Source of the DNA: Phyto melanocephala
Lineage: Eukaryota > Arthropoda > Insecta > Diptera > Rhinophoridae
Length of the DNA stretch: 64,000 nt
Assembly (NCBI GenBank): GCA_941918925.1
Contig: OW799237.1
Span: 108,842,515 to 108,906,514, forward strand
Direction of reading: 5' to 3'
Shown here: positions 21,735 through 32,830 of the stretch, one piece after another
Position numbering within the stretch: position 1 is the first letter of the stretch
How the letters are laid out: each line of letters starts with the position of its first letter
The notes under the pieces: model-generated
The model's database searches: none
Seen by the model: only the letters and a program-made list of their open reading frames with translations
What the model was told of the DNA's origin: nothing
Program-made: the position numbers and the translations under genes

Positions 21735-22638
21735 TCTATATATATAAAAATCAATGTGTGTTTGTATGTCTGTTTGTGCTTTATAGACGGTTAAATGGCT
21801 GGACCGATTTCCTTGAAATTTTCACAGAATTTTTCTGTATGTCTGGAAGGAACTATAGGCTAAACTTTGGTTTGAAATTGTAAGTGGGCGGGGTGCCACG
21901 CCCTATTAAAGAAAAAGTATTAAATATTATATATCACGAAAGTTAATGCAGCTAGAGTCTTCAAATTAAGTACGGTAAACTTTGACATCCACACGGCCTA
22001 GCAATAGTAGGCGTGGCCACATGAATTAAATACTAAATTTCGTATATTTGGAAAACAATATCGATTAGAGTACTAAAATTTTGCAAAAGCAACTTTGATA
22101 TTCAAATAAACATTTATGGAAAAAATGGGTACATTACCAATAGTGGGCGTGGCACCAACATATAAATTAAATACTAAAATTCGTATATTTGGAAAACGAT
22201 ATCGATTAGAGTAGTAAAATTTTGCAAGAGCAACTTTGACACCCAAATGAACATTTAGGCAAGAAATGGGTGCATTAACAATAGTGGGCGTGACACCTGC
22301 CATATGAATTAAATACTAAAATTCGTATATCTGGAAAACGATATCGATTAGAGTACTAAAATTTTGCAAAAGCAACTTTGATATTCAAATAAACATTTAT
22401 GGAAAAAATGGGTACATTACCAATAGTGGGCGTGGCACCAACATATAAATTAAATACTAAAATTCGTATATTTGGAAAACGATATCGATTAGAGTAGTAA
22501 AATTTTGCAAGAGCAACTTTGACACCCAAATGAACATTTAGGCAAGAAATAGGTGCATTAACAATAGTGGGCGTGGCACTTGCCATATGAATTTAATACT
22601 AAAATTTCGGGTGGCGAAGCACACCGGGTATTATCTAG
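21735..22638 (+). mobile_element. non-autonomous Helitron
   Basis: It begins TCTATATATATAAAAATCAA with a preceding A. It ends TTATCTAG with a following T, fitting Helitron insertion between A and T with 5' TC and 3' CTAG termini. A short GGTG..CACC hairpin (about 22611-22626, GGTGGCGAAGCACACC) sits about 10 bases from the 3' end. The 5' region has the block GGCTGGACCGATTTCCTTGA found at the start of insect Helitrons. No Rep/helicase gene is present. Most of the interior is tandemly repeated. Confidence 0.8.
22020..22600. repeat. 283-bp tandem repeat inside the Helitron, with half-unit substructure
   Basis: Units repeat at 283 bp: ATTCAAATAAACATTTATGG occurs near 22099 and 22382, and the downstream sequence is almost identical. 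Within each unit AATAGTGGGCGTGGCACC-type and GGAAAACGATATCGATTAGA blocks occur twice, about 142 bp apart. The reading frames at 22073 and 22356 are translations of these units and are not genes. Confidence 0.85.
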
Positions 22639-22769
22639 TAGTTATGTATATAAGAAAAAAAATATAAAACAAAATGCAAGTGAAAAAAAAACAACATAAT
22701 ACTTTAAAATGCATTAATGCGTATTGCAATAAAACATATTTTTAATTCAAATTTAAGAAAAAAAATAAT

Positions 22770-23690
22770 GAAAAAGAAATTTTCGAAAGCTCTTTACGTT
22801 GCTATTAACTTGTTGGTTTGGTGGTAGAGAATTCCAAAGACGAGTACTATTAAATTGCCATTCAGATACGAGATACCTTAGCTAAGGTGTAATGAGCTTT
22901 CTGTCCCTTAGCGATCTGTTAAAAACGTAAATTGTCAAACAAATAGGAAGGTCTTTGAGTATACATATATTATTTAATGAGTCAGAAGAAGAACTCTAAT
23001 CTTGAAAAAGTTTTCGATGGAGATCCCTAGAAGTAATTTGGCAAAGGAATAAGTGCGACCAAGACATATCTAACGATGTTTTTAAAAACCACTTTAAGTT
23101 TACCAATAGTGGCCATGTCGCAATTATCAAAAAGTTCGCAGCCGTACGTAAGGTTGGGGATTAAATAAGATTTAGCAAGCATAATACGGATTTTGAGGGG
23201 AGTATACTTAGAACTTGTTGGCCACAGAGATCTTAGTTTGCTGTAGACTTGTGCCACGAGAGTGTTAATGTGATTAGTCCAATTAGGTAATTATTGCATA
23301 TTATTCCCAGATTCTTGGTCGATGGAACAAAATTTATCTTATCGCCATTTTTTTTAGTAAATAACGAGACATTTTGATTTGGTAGGATTCAGGCAAAGGC
23401 CATTTGTAGTCGCCCATAGGTGAATTCTATGCAGATCGGAATTTAGCTTTTCAACATTAGATTTTATCATTTGTAATTTGCAAAAGGATATCTGATTAAT
23501 ATACAGGGAAAATAACAGAGGTCCAATAATTGATTCTTGAGGCACTCCTTTGATGAGATGAAGGGGAAGCGAGAATTTACCATTTGCAACTACTGATTGA
23601 GAACGACCACTAAGATATAAAGATATAAGACTAGCAGATGTTGAGGAAAAGTTAAAAAAGTTCTTGAATTTACATATTAATATTATATTT
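22770..23690 (-). pseudogene. Jockey-like LINE reverse transcriptase fragment
   Basis: Read on the minus strand from 23690 down: SSTSASLISLYLSGRSQSVV, then VPQESIIGPLLFSLYINQIS (family GVPQGSILGPLLFSLYIND; the normal Gly is Glu). Next come LNSDLHRIHLWATTNGLCLN and PTKSKCLVI (palm/thumb LNP-KSK motif), and SLWPTSSKYTPLKIRIMLAK followed by SYLIPNLTYGCELFDNCD. Near 22860-22810 is EWQFNSTRLWNSLPPN, the usual end of this ORF2 type. The FADD catalytic block, expected between SLYINQIS and LNSDL, is missing. Several frames are needed, so it is dead. The 5' part (endonuclease, ORF1) is absent. Confidence 0.8.
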
Positions 23691-23716
23691 ATTTGTGAAA
23701 CACATTAAACATTAAA

Positions 23717-23797
23717 TCAAGGCGAATTCAACAAATTTTGACATTATTCTTCCCCATTAGCTGGGCTGATAACTTCAGCTGTATGAATTCGCCTTGG
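23717..23797. mobile_element. MITE with CAAGGCGAATTCA termini, copy 2 (short)
   Basis: TCAAGGCGAATTCAACA at the left and TGTATGAATTCGCCTTGG at the right are inverted repeats bounding about 80 bp. The 3' part (AGCTGGGCTGATAACTTCAG) aligns with AGCTGGGCTAAAGAGTTAAC of the copy at 14452-14613, so both belong to one family. Confidence 0.7.
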
Positions 23798-24621
23798 CTG
23801 TCATTATTAATTTTCTTTAATAATTTTTATTTGATATATCTGTGGCAGTAAGGAAAAACTGCTTATGTCTGTTTTTATAGTTTTTCGGGAAATTTAAATT
23901 TTTAAAATAATTTTGAACAATTGATTCTCTTTCAAATATAGACTATTATATGAATTTCTCTGCTGCATTAATTAAAGAGGTTATTAATTAAGATCATAAA
24001 ATATGAAATAATTTATTTTTCCACATGATATTGTTCGTTGAAAAAATATAGACAAAAAGATTTTAGGTTATTACTTTCTGTACTGTGAACTCGAACTGTT
24101 TTTAATTGTGATATCTCTCATTTGTAGCTTATGTCGACTTAAGCAGTTATTAATTTTTGCCACAGCTATTTCCAAATATTTCTCTTAAATCACTAAATAT
24201 ATAACCATCATCTAAACATTCACTTATAAATGTTATGTTAGAACTTAGTGTTTGAAATCTCAATAATTTGTTGTTAAAACCCAAAACAAAAACACAACAA
24301 AGTTTACTTTTATTTTTGTTTCTTTCCATAGAAGGCATTTTATTAGAATATTTTATTAAGAATTCCTTTCTATTTTCATTGTCTATCGTCGTTATGTTGT
24401 AAAAAGCATTAAAACAGGACATTAATCCTCTTGATGGTTACATACTGACTGTGTTGAACATTTTACTCCCACTCTCTGAAGACCGGATTGTAGTTAAAAT
24501 AACATTTTTTTGGGTTTTTTTTATTTATAAATATTTTTTTTCTTTCGTACATATGTCGTTTTATTTATGTTTGTAGGAAGTTAAAGAATAAAAGGGGTTG
24601 ATCTGGCAACTACCTAACACA
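23798..24621. other. intron sequence with an unassigned open frame
   Basis: AT-rich. A 90-codon minus-strand frame (24150-24422) is less repetitive than most frames here but matches nothing I know and lacks splice support. Confidence 0.4.
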
Positions 24622-24856
24622 CAGATGGGAATATGTTTATGATGTTAAACATGTTTGAACATATTAAGTACTAATAGGTATCCGTGTGGAGCATGTTGGT
24701 CTCCCATCGGACGCGTCCCTAAGTGGTGCATAGGGGTGGCATCTGCTGGGGGTTTCATTACATTTGGTTAATGTATTATATTTAATATATTTTATATAAT
24801 AACAAATTTTAATATTGTTGGACGTAAACAAATGGAATATTTCAAATCCCATCTAT
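24622..24856. repeat. possible short TIR element
   Basis: AGATGGGAATATG at the left faces ATATTTCAAATCCCATCT at the right, about 235 bp apart. The centre holds an unusually GC-rich block (CCCATCGGACGCGTCCCTAA) for this region. The inverted match is short and gapped. Confidence 0.3.
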
Positions 24857-25264
24857 GCATTATGTGTTTATTTTTAAAATGTTTTACAAGTTTTTCGTCT
24901 TTAACCTTATATTTTCTATGCATTAAGTTGATGCTTTAATCATTGCGGTTAATTCCTTTTATACAAAAAGTAAACATACTTTACTCCACAACCTCCCTTT
25001 TAAAAAATAAAGCCCTTTTACAGTACTAGAAACAACATTTGGAACCCTTAACAGTTTTTGTTTGTTCTTTATAAAAGGGAAGGTAAATAGCTGAAGAGAT
25101 TATTCAGTTTGTTGTTGTCATAGAAGTCATGTTCAATAGCATTAAATGAGTAGTTTTTTGTAGGTGTTTTCATTAGAACGATTTTGTTGCTCGACTTATG
25201 TATAAGTATCACATTACTTGTGCATGTAAATATGTATAAAACAAATAAAATTGCATTTTATTTT

Positions 25265-25540
25265 GTCATACCCTTCACCTGTGTGGTTCCAAGGGTATAC
25301 ATGAATAGCTTTGTCAATCCGTTTGTAATTTCAAGAACATTCTTTGCCGTCGCCTTAAAGTATGCAAAGTAAAAGAACATCGGTTAAGAGTTTCTGGACC
25401 TGCATATACCTCCTCGATTATTTGCAGACAAACAAACATGACTTGAGAGAAGGTGTCACAAGCATTAAAATCAAATTTGTTTAGACGATTCCCGCATAAC
25501 TTAAAGTTGGTTTCGCCATTAGATTTTGAATGGGTTTTGC
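25265..25540 (+). mobile_element. hairpin-ended repeat, decayed fragment
   Basis: CATACCCTTCACCTGTGTGG, then CCAAGGGTATAC and GCTTTGTCAATCCGTTTGTA, match the ATACCC end of the family. Similarity fades after about 25400 and the other end is missing. Confidence 0.55.
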
Positions 25541-25656
25541 AAAACCATAATTAAAATATGATTAAAATCAAAAATTTCAATACAACAACTGCTTACATTA
25601 CCATCGAACTAATGGTTGAAAAATATAACAAAAAAGTAATAACCAAAAATAGCATG

Positions 25657-26320
25657 AACAAGTAAAAGTGCTATATTCGGCCGTACCGAATCTTATATAC
25701 CCTTCACAACGTGTAGTCATGCAGTAACAATTGTTTGTATCACCATTCATCTCATATAAAATACGTACATACATGTAAAAACCATACAAAAAAAAAAAAA
25801 ATTAAAAAAAAAAAATATAATAAAAAAAATTATAAAAAAAATTACCAAAAAAAATTTAAAAAAAATTTTTTTTAAATTTTTTAAAAATTTTTTAAAAAAA
25901 ATTAAAAAATAAAAAAATATAAATAATATATTAAATAAAATAAAATAAAAATTTTTGGGCTCAGCTGGAATTCGATGCCTCGTTTACTTTAACCAGTATG
26001 TATGTAGGTTGTTTTTGTAATTGTGAAAAAAAACGAGGTGGTCGTGGTTTTGTGCTCATATCTCAGAAAGTTATGGGGCGATTATGCTGAATTTCAATAG
26101 CGATTTATTCCTGGATATTCCCAAGAGATTGATACCATATACAGATCTGAGGAACATATAGTTGCTTCTAAAAGTTGATTTCAACCAACACACGGACAGA
26201 CCACGGCTTAACCGACTCCTCTATTCATAAGCTTTATGGGGTCGGAAATGAAAATTGTAGAAATTACAAGCGGATGGCAAAGCTATATACTATACCCTTG
26301 TGCACCACAGGTGAAGGGTA
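25657..26320 (-). mobile_element. hairpin-ended dispersed repeat, copy 2
   Basis: It begins AACAAGTAAAAGTGCTATAT with the palindrome ATTCGGCCGTACCGAAT and ATACCCTTCACAACGTG. It ends CTATACCCTTGTGCACCACA then GGTGAAGGGTA. The interior holds the A-rich core (25790-25955), the GCTCAGCTGGAATTCGATGCC tRNA-like box, and CGAGGTGGTCGTGG. Orientation is opposite to copy 1 at 9925. Confidence 0.75.
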
Positions 26321-26686
26321 AATTAACAACAACATAAAAAGACTAGTAGTAGTAGTAAATTTCGTTCTCACTCACTTATGTTGGAAAAAATTAAAAAAAT
26401 AATCATTTAGTTAACGAATTGTATTTCGTAAAAACTTGTGAGATGATATTTACAACCAACACTGAAATACCGACCAAATATTGCTAAAGATGAAACCGTA
26501 ACTGATTGCGATAATGCATTCCACTCGGCTGATGCCAGTAAAAACTAACCTTTTCAGTGTATTCTTTCATTATCATAAATTCATCTTCATAAATGAAATA
26601 AATATAAAATAAACCCTAAACCCTAATTAAAATTAAACTAATATTGTATTAAATATTTAAAGCAGTTCAAATACAAAAATATTGAA
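26321..26686. other. intron sequence
   Basis: AT-rich, includes a short AGTAGTAGTAGTA run at about 26343-26357. Nothing else was recognised. Confidence 0.4.
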
Positions 26687-26716
26687 AACTTGCTGACCTG
26701 GCAAACGTTGTTTTGC
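26687..26716 (-). mobile_element. Helitron 3' terminus
   Basis: On the minus strand this reads GGCAAAACAACGTTTGCC, then AGGTCAGCAAG. This matches the 3' hairpin and end of the Helitron at 57446-57474, with CTAG changed to CAAG. Only the 3' tip is clear. Sequence at higher coordinates was not matched further. Confidence 0.55.
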
Positions 26717-26719
26717 CTT

Positions 26720-28559
26720 CAAGGTGGTTGAAGAGGAATCGACGTTTTGCCATTAACTGTTTTTGTTTTGTTACCTATAAAAGAAAATGTCCCGAGACCG
26801 AATGTTCATTCTAACAGCAACAACAACAATAGCACATACCTAGTATACAAATCAGGTGTATAGCGAGTGGAAAATCGAATGGTCAGCGCACAAATAAAAT
26901 GACGATCGAAAAAACGACTTAAAAAATTCAGCTCAACATTCCAATTAGAAAGACCGGATGTCATTGTATAAATAAGACATTCAATACATGGTTAGGTAAC
27001 TTTTTAAGTGACAATAAAAAACATAAAATGGAAAAAGGAGGGCATTTTATTGATATTTATATGTTCGGCCCGTTATCGCAGTAAGTGGTGACATCAAAGT
27101 GTACACTTTTTTTTATATACATACATACATATATAGATTAGAAATATGTTTAATTCCATTTATTCAGGTTTCACTTTAATTTTAACAATTTCTTATATAA
27201 TTGCATACTTTAAGGCTTATAACAAATATTTTGTTAATTGCTTACCTTGAGGAGTCTAAAAATAATAATTTAAAAACTATTTTGGTTTGTTGAATAAAAT
27301 ACTTATGTATTTCGTAGCTTATCAAACCTTTGATGTCAAATGACAAATATCAATTGAAAAACTAAATTTACAACAAATTGATTCCACACAATCTTTTGAA
27401 CCCAGCAGCTAACGTCGAACTAAATTTCAATTTAATACTCTACGCCTCGTTGGTTAACAAATTTTATCTAGTTGACCTCATCATTTAATTTCCGTTATCA
27501 CTATTTATTGGCAGTAACTGGTTCTTTAAGTGAATAAACTAAAGCATCTAGCCGACAACAAACAATTTTGCCCCTTTTATTGATTTTCCTTTTCCCCCTT
27601 TTCCCCCCTCACCATCACCTTATTTCGTTTAAAGCACTGTTTTTCATTTAACACTTTCTCTGTTCTATTGTTAATCTTAAATCTAAAGAAACTCTTTTTG
27701 TTCGACATACAAACTGCAAGTATTTCAAATTTGCCGATAAAAGAAAGAAAAACTTTTTATATGAAATAAAATGGTAGAATTTTTTTTTTTAACTCTAAAT
27801 ACCAAATATGATGATGGCAAATAATCTTATTTCACTTTCTATTGAATTTATGGCTTAAAAAATACTCTGCCTAATTCTACATGAATAGAAAAGAAAAACT
27901 CACACACTCTGATATAAAATTATAAAAAAGAGAAAAGCAAAAAGGCTAAAATCCAAATTTAAGTCCCAACAAAATTTTACTATTTACCCAAAAAAAAAGC
28001 AAAAGATCTTAAGCCAAATGCGTAAAATTTATTAAGATTTTTTTTTATTTTTCTTCATTTCATTGTTTCCGTTCGTTTAAACTAAAAATGTCTAAAGGAA
28101 TTTTCATGGCATGCAAAACGAAAATAAACCAAAAAAAACAAAAAGAACTTTAATACTAGTAGTTTTTATAGACTTGCAGATAAGGATGGCATGAAAGGAA
28201 AAAAAAAAGAAACACTTTTCTAGGGTTGTTGCCGACAGTTTAAAAGTAAATTTATTGGTTTAACGGATTTTGTTTTTCTTTTTGTTTTTTACTTAGTCGG
28301 TTTAGAGATCCATACATCAATATGTAAAGCACACATACCAAGAGAAGAGTGGAAGCCAAGTGTAAAGTAATAAGTAGTTAGCACAACACATTGTTTCGAG
28401 ATACAATTGGACCATTTCCAATTGGTTGAAGGATTCGTTCTCACAATTTTAAAATTTTGAATTCGCAAAAATAGAAATTAATTCTTTTTAGGTTTTAGAC
28501 AACGAAAAGAATCAATATGGGTTTGAAAGGACCGACCTGAAAAATGAATAACTATGAAA
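26720..28559. other. intron sequence, one TATA-bearing less AT-rich segment
   Basis: Segment 26720-27100 is less AT-rich. It contains CCTATAAAAGAAAATG at 26774-26789, followed by an AACAGCAACAACAACAATAG tract resembling a fly 5' leader. An LTR or promoter relic is possible. A pyrimidine tract lies at 27570-27620. The rest is AT-rich with no recognised feature. Confidence 0.35.
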
Positions 28560-28860
28560 AAGTTAAAATCCAAGATGGCTTCCAAAAAAAAAAGCGGCTA
28601 CATGGCTTAACCTCGTAAGTCCCACAATATTGGTCACAAATAAAAGGGCATGACCTGTAGAATACAATTAAATATTTTCAACTCCGAGATGGCGTCCTAA
28701 ATAATAAAACGGATATATAAGTCAAATGTGGAAATTATGGCTTCTTCTTTTTCAACCCCCACAATATTGATATTTAATGAAAAGGCTTAGCCTCTAGAAT
28801 ACAATTAACTATGAAAAAGTGTAAAAGATGGCATCCTTTAATTGATCAGAGAGAGGATAG
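28560..28860. repeat. internal fragment of the hairpin-ended repeat family
   Basis: Blocks AAAGTTAAAATCCAAGATGG, CCCACAATATTGGT and TTTAATGAAAAGGCTTAGCC recur in the long copies at 38175 and 46686 (AAATCCAAGATGGCGG; GGGCTTGACTAGTAGAAT). Neither terminus is present. Confidence 0.6.
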
Positions 28861-29177
28861 GATTTGGTTAAAACTTTTGTATTATTGATCATTGAAATAC
28901 ATATCTTATATATATTTTTTTAGTTATATATCTTGTCTAATATCCGCTTATTAAATTAAATTATGTTGGATTAATTTCAAAAACTTTTGACTGGTGGACT
29001 GTTTGCGAGATTTGGCAAAATTTTATTATAAAAAATTCGAATCTATTTTTGAATCACCTTTAAACCATATGAATAATTTATAGTGTGGTTTTAAATTTAG
29101 GCAAGTTTTAGATTTATAAAATATTTTTTAATATTTTTTGAAACAGAAAGTACGTAGCGAAAGGCTTAAGGTAGAAT
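28861..29177. other. intron sequence
   Basis: AT-rich, nothing recognised. Confidence 0.4.
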
Positions 29178-29591
29178 TAGTCTTTACTTTCTGTTCCGTT
29201 CCGAATCAGCTGACTTCATTCTGTTAAATAGAAAATTTGTACAAGTCGTTAGTTGTTCTGTTACTTTCCGTGCCGTTGCGGACGAACCTGTAGAAAATAG
29301 AATTCAACGTTAAGTGACGGCCATTGAGAGAGAAACAGCTGATATTTAGGTGCCTATATTTCAAAGGTGGCTGCAACATAGAGACTCTGTTTGCTTATAG
29401 ATGAAATCTGACACTATAATTTTTTTTTTATGTATGGACTTTGACGAGAAAAATAAACAAAAAATATAATAAGCTTGTGTTTGTAAGATTACCTTGTAAA
29501 TTTAGGCAGATGATTTTTTACAGAAGAAGTAACTACAAAAATTAAACAACAGAACGGTACGTCACAGAACGACAACAGAAAGTAAAGACTA
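29178..29591. mobile_element. MITE with TAGTCTTTACTTTCTGTT termini
   Basis: TAGTCTTTACTTTCTGTT at the left is exactly inverted at the right (AACAGAAAGTAAAGACTA), bounding 414 bp. Similarity continues inward less perfectly (CCGTTCCGAATCAG against GTCGTTCTGTGACG). A related GTTCTGTTACTTTCCGTGCC block lies inside at about 29255. No open frame. Confidence 0.7.
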
Positions 29592-30449
29592 GTGAAGCAT
29601 TTATGTGTGAAATAGTGAATGACCTCCACGGTTTACTGGCACGAAGGCACTTTTTTCTATGAACACTTTGCTTATGTAAAAATATAAAAATATTTTTTTA
29701 ATAATTTAAATTCTTTGCTCTTCTTTACATTGTTGTAAATATTATTTAGCCCTGAACTGTCAGTTGGCCAAATGTTTTCTTTGTTTGTTAGGCAACACTT
29801 GACAGCAAGAATTGTTTCTGGAATTTTACAACACTTTTTTCAATGTTACAATTTCTCAACAAACATTAAAATTTGTTTTATATATTTTTATATTTATTTC
29901 TATTTTTTGTTCATTTTCGAAATATTCAAAGTTTTCAAAATAACGATCCCATTGGTGAATGCCAAAAAAATGTCGGCATTTTAAAGTTAAAATTTTTCTA
30001 TGGAATTTTAAATCTGTTTATTAATATTATACGGAAAATGTTTTCAATTTATTGTAAATGAATTAGAAGTTCAATATAGAATTAGTGAAGAATGATATAA
30101 GTAATATTTTTTTAATTTTTTTTTTTGAATTAATAAATTTACTCAGGTACTTTAGCAATTTATTCAAAGATATTTATTTTCCAAAATTATGAAGTTGTTC
30201 TTGAAGTTTTAATTTTTATGCTAAAACATTGTCCATAAAGAAATGGTTTTTAACAAATATTTATTTTGATTTTTTTAAAAATAAAATTTTTACAATTAAG
30301 TTTCTTATTATGACTCTTATTTTGAGTCACTCAATCTCAATTGGCTTTCAGATTGGCTTATGCACATCGAAGAGCGAATATTAAATTCAAGGTCGAAAAT
30401 TTTACTTTTGCAAAATCCTTTAACATAATTTTCAAAGAGAATGTATAAA
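29592..30449. other. intron sequence
   Basis: AT-rich with Phe/Tyr-rich spurious frames. No recognised element. Confidence 0.4.
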
Positions 30450-31216
30450 GTAGACTTGTGCCAAATAGTTCATTTTAGCGACCGGTAATTTTAGTTCATA
30501 GTTCAAAAATGAAATAGGTCGTTCATTTAGTTCAAACCCTCTTTTATATTTTGACCTATGTGTTCTGTTATGAACTACCTACTTTACTTATAAGTACAAG
30601 TTGTAGAAAGAACCAGTATAATAAATATTTATATGTACAACGAACAAATTTAAATAAACAAAACAAAAAATAAAGGGAAAATTAAAAAAAAAAATATAAA
30701 ATTGGTACTTTGAAATGAAATGTAATATTTATAAATTAATAACATCAGTTTTTACAAGAAAAGGCAAAATATATTATAAATAGAAAGTAAGTACCTACTT
30801 CAAGCATTCAGATTAAAGATTTTTAAATTTAATTTAAACATATAATTTCAGCTCCCATAAAACAGTCGCAGCTTTATAAAAATTCACTTAAAAAAAAACT
30901 GTTAACTAAAAAAAAAAAATTAAAAATTGCCAACAATACCACAGAGATACCATACATAATTAATTTTTAATCAAAAACTGTTAATAAATTATATGGCAGC
31001 ACTATATTGTTAGAAAAAGTGTATAAAGAAACAACATATGTATACCTTTAGTTCAATTCGTACATATAGTTCATATTGTTGTATAGTTCAAAAATTGAAC
31101 TAAGAGAAAATTTGAACTAAAAGATTGAACTAAGTCATTTAGTTCAATCAACTGAATCGTTCATTTGAACTAGGTCGTTCATTTAAACTAGGTCGTTCAT
31201 TAACTACACAACTCTA
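30450..31216. mobile_element. TIR element rich in GTTCATTTAGTTCAA motifs
   Basis: GACTTGTGCCAAATAGTTCA at the left approximately inverts GTTCATTAACTACACAACTC at the right. Both subterminal regions carry many direct and inverted copies of GTTCATTT and GAACTA, for example AGGTCGTTCATTTAGTTCAA near 30516 and AGGTCGTTCATTTAAACTAG near 31170. The centre is A-rich and noncoding. The multiple subterminal motifs resemble transposase-binding clusters. Confidence 0.5.
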
Positions 31217-31544
31217 GTATAAAGTTTTAGAAATATGTATGCAGTTATCAACATTTTAAATAAATGAAATTAAAAGAGTGAAAATATCACAATAAATTGA
31301 ATGAATTAGTTAAGTTTTAATAAAATCGAAGGAATATTTTACTTAAATTTACATTAAATCATATTAAAAATGATCGAAATCATTTTTTTTTTCCTCGATA
31401 AATAACATTTTATGGTTACGGTTATGCCTTTTATAAACGTTGGCTTATTTACTTTCCATAAACTGGGATTCTTTTAATTGCAAATAATAATTAGCACTAC
31501 TGAAATTTACGTTATTAAAGTTATGTATATCTAAACACACTAAA
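31217..31544. other. intron sequence
   Basis: AT-rich, nothing recognised. Confidence 0.4.
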
Positions 31545-31760
31545 GGTGACCCTGTGGACTAGTCAGTAGTGTGCTGATCTGCTAATTTGGTGGTTGCGGG
31601 TTCGAATACCGCCTAGGACTCTGGTCTGTTTCTCTTTCTATTATATTCTATTATTTCGACTCTATTCTTATACAGGTATCACAAAGGGGTCAAAACGATG
31701 GACCCAAGTGAGCTGCACAACAGCTGCCTGCTTTAACTATCTACCCACCTACACACTTAA
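31545..31760 (+). mobile_element. tRNA-derived SINE
   Basis: The head resembles a tRNA gene: an A-box-like TGGACTAGTCAGTAG at 31555-31569 and a B-box GGTTCGAATACC at 31599-31610 with a near-complete T stem (GCGGG/ACCGC). The degraded anticodon region reads CTGCTAA. The acceptor stem pairs poorly, so this is not a working tRNA. The body is pyrimidine-rich, then the tail reads GGTATCACAAAGGGG, GGACCCAAGTGAGCT and AGCTGCC, and ends in CTACCCACCTAC. The tail blocks occur in the same order at the 3' end of the LINE at 12661-12735, suggesting that LINE's machinery moved it. Confidence 0.7.
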
Positions 31761-32309
31761 ATTATCTACCATAAATAGTATTTCATTCCCCGATCCTTTT
31801 CATTTTTGTTCTTATTAGGAAATTGTTTTCAAAATTAGCTTTTATTACACTTAAACCAATAGGGATTTAAAATTTTTCAGAATGACATTAATTTTTTTAT
31901 ATAAAGTGTATCATGTCCCCTGCTTTGATCCTATTCATTTTGTGTCCAAAAAAGTAAACTGATATCGCAGCCAATTATACAGAGTTTAAAGCTTATAACG
32001 AGCTTAGAGTTCTGCAGATATGTCACTCAATATATTTTCCTTGCATAAGAAGTACCCTCTCATTTGATCCTATCGAATCATTCAAATGAATTGTACACTT
32101 TTTATTAAAATATCTTAATAATACCAGAATTAAAAGTTCCAACATTTAAAGGTTCTGAAATATGTCATACAATGCGTTTTTTCCATGGGGGAATCACTTT
32201 CCCTGCTCCTATGGTATCGTTTGTTTTCAGTCAGCAAAGTCAAATGAGATAAAAGTAAAGCACACAAAGTTAAGAGATTATAATTATAATAGTTTTCTAT
32301 ATATCTAAT
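31761..32309. other. intron sequence
   Basis: Mostly AT-rich. Nothing coding or clearly repetitive was recognised. Confidence 0.4.
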
Positions 32310-32830
32310 AAAAAATATTTTTTTTTTTATATTGGAGGTGCCACGCCTACTGTTGTTTTCCAGTCTATTTATAATTTTAACTATGCAAGTTAATATTATA
32401 ATACCTAACACTAATTTTGAAGAGCTTACGCATTATAGTACTCTGGATATGCTACTAAAACTGTTGATTTTGTATAAAGCAAAATCGATACAGTCTTTTC
32501 GAGGTGATGCGCTAAGCAACGGACATTATTTAATTTTTTATTTATACAGAAGACGATTATATAACAATAATCAACAAAATCGATTTAAGTAAAAACTTAA
32601 ATTGGATAACTATGAATAAAAACCAAAAAAAAAAATCGGTACAGCCGTTCTCCGATTTTAGATGTATTCAAAAAGTGGGCGTGGTAATTTTTTCTTTCTG
32701 TTAAAATCTAAGTTGGGTTATGACAAACATTTTAAACAATACCGAAATCGATGCAGCCGTTTTTAAGTAATGCGATTGCCAACCAAGGACATTTAATTTT
32801 TATTTAAATAGATTATCTATTACTTAATTC
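32310..32830. repeat. decayed repeat with internal duplication and GGGCGTGG motifs
   Basis: AAATCGATACAGTCTTTTCG, then GTGATGCGCTAAGCAACGGA, near 32480-32530 is paralleled by GAAATCGATGCAGCCGTTTT and AATGCGATTGCCAACCAAGG near 32745-32790. AAGTGGGCGTGG and GTGCCACGCC resemble motifs in the Helitron and hairpin copies. Its class is not settled. Confidence 0.4.

Noticed and set aside
22073..22586. two near-identical 76-codon frames
   Set aside because: They are translations of the 283-bp Helitron tandem repeat and are open by coincidence of the unit.
24150..24422. 90-codon minus-strand frame with mixed composition
   Set aside because: Looks somewhat protein-like but has no known motif, is not linked to the LINE fragment below it, and lacks splice signals.
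26611..26625. AAACCCTAAACCCTAAT, resembling telomere repeats
   Set aside because: Only two units. Dipteran telomeres do not use this repeat, so chance is the simplest reading.
31545..31617. possible functional tRNA gene
   Set aside because: A and B boxes are present but the acceptor stem and D arm pair poorly, and a SINE body and tail follow.
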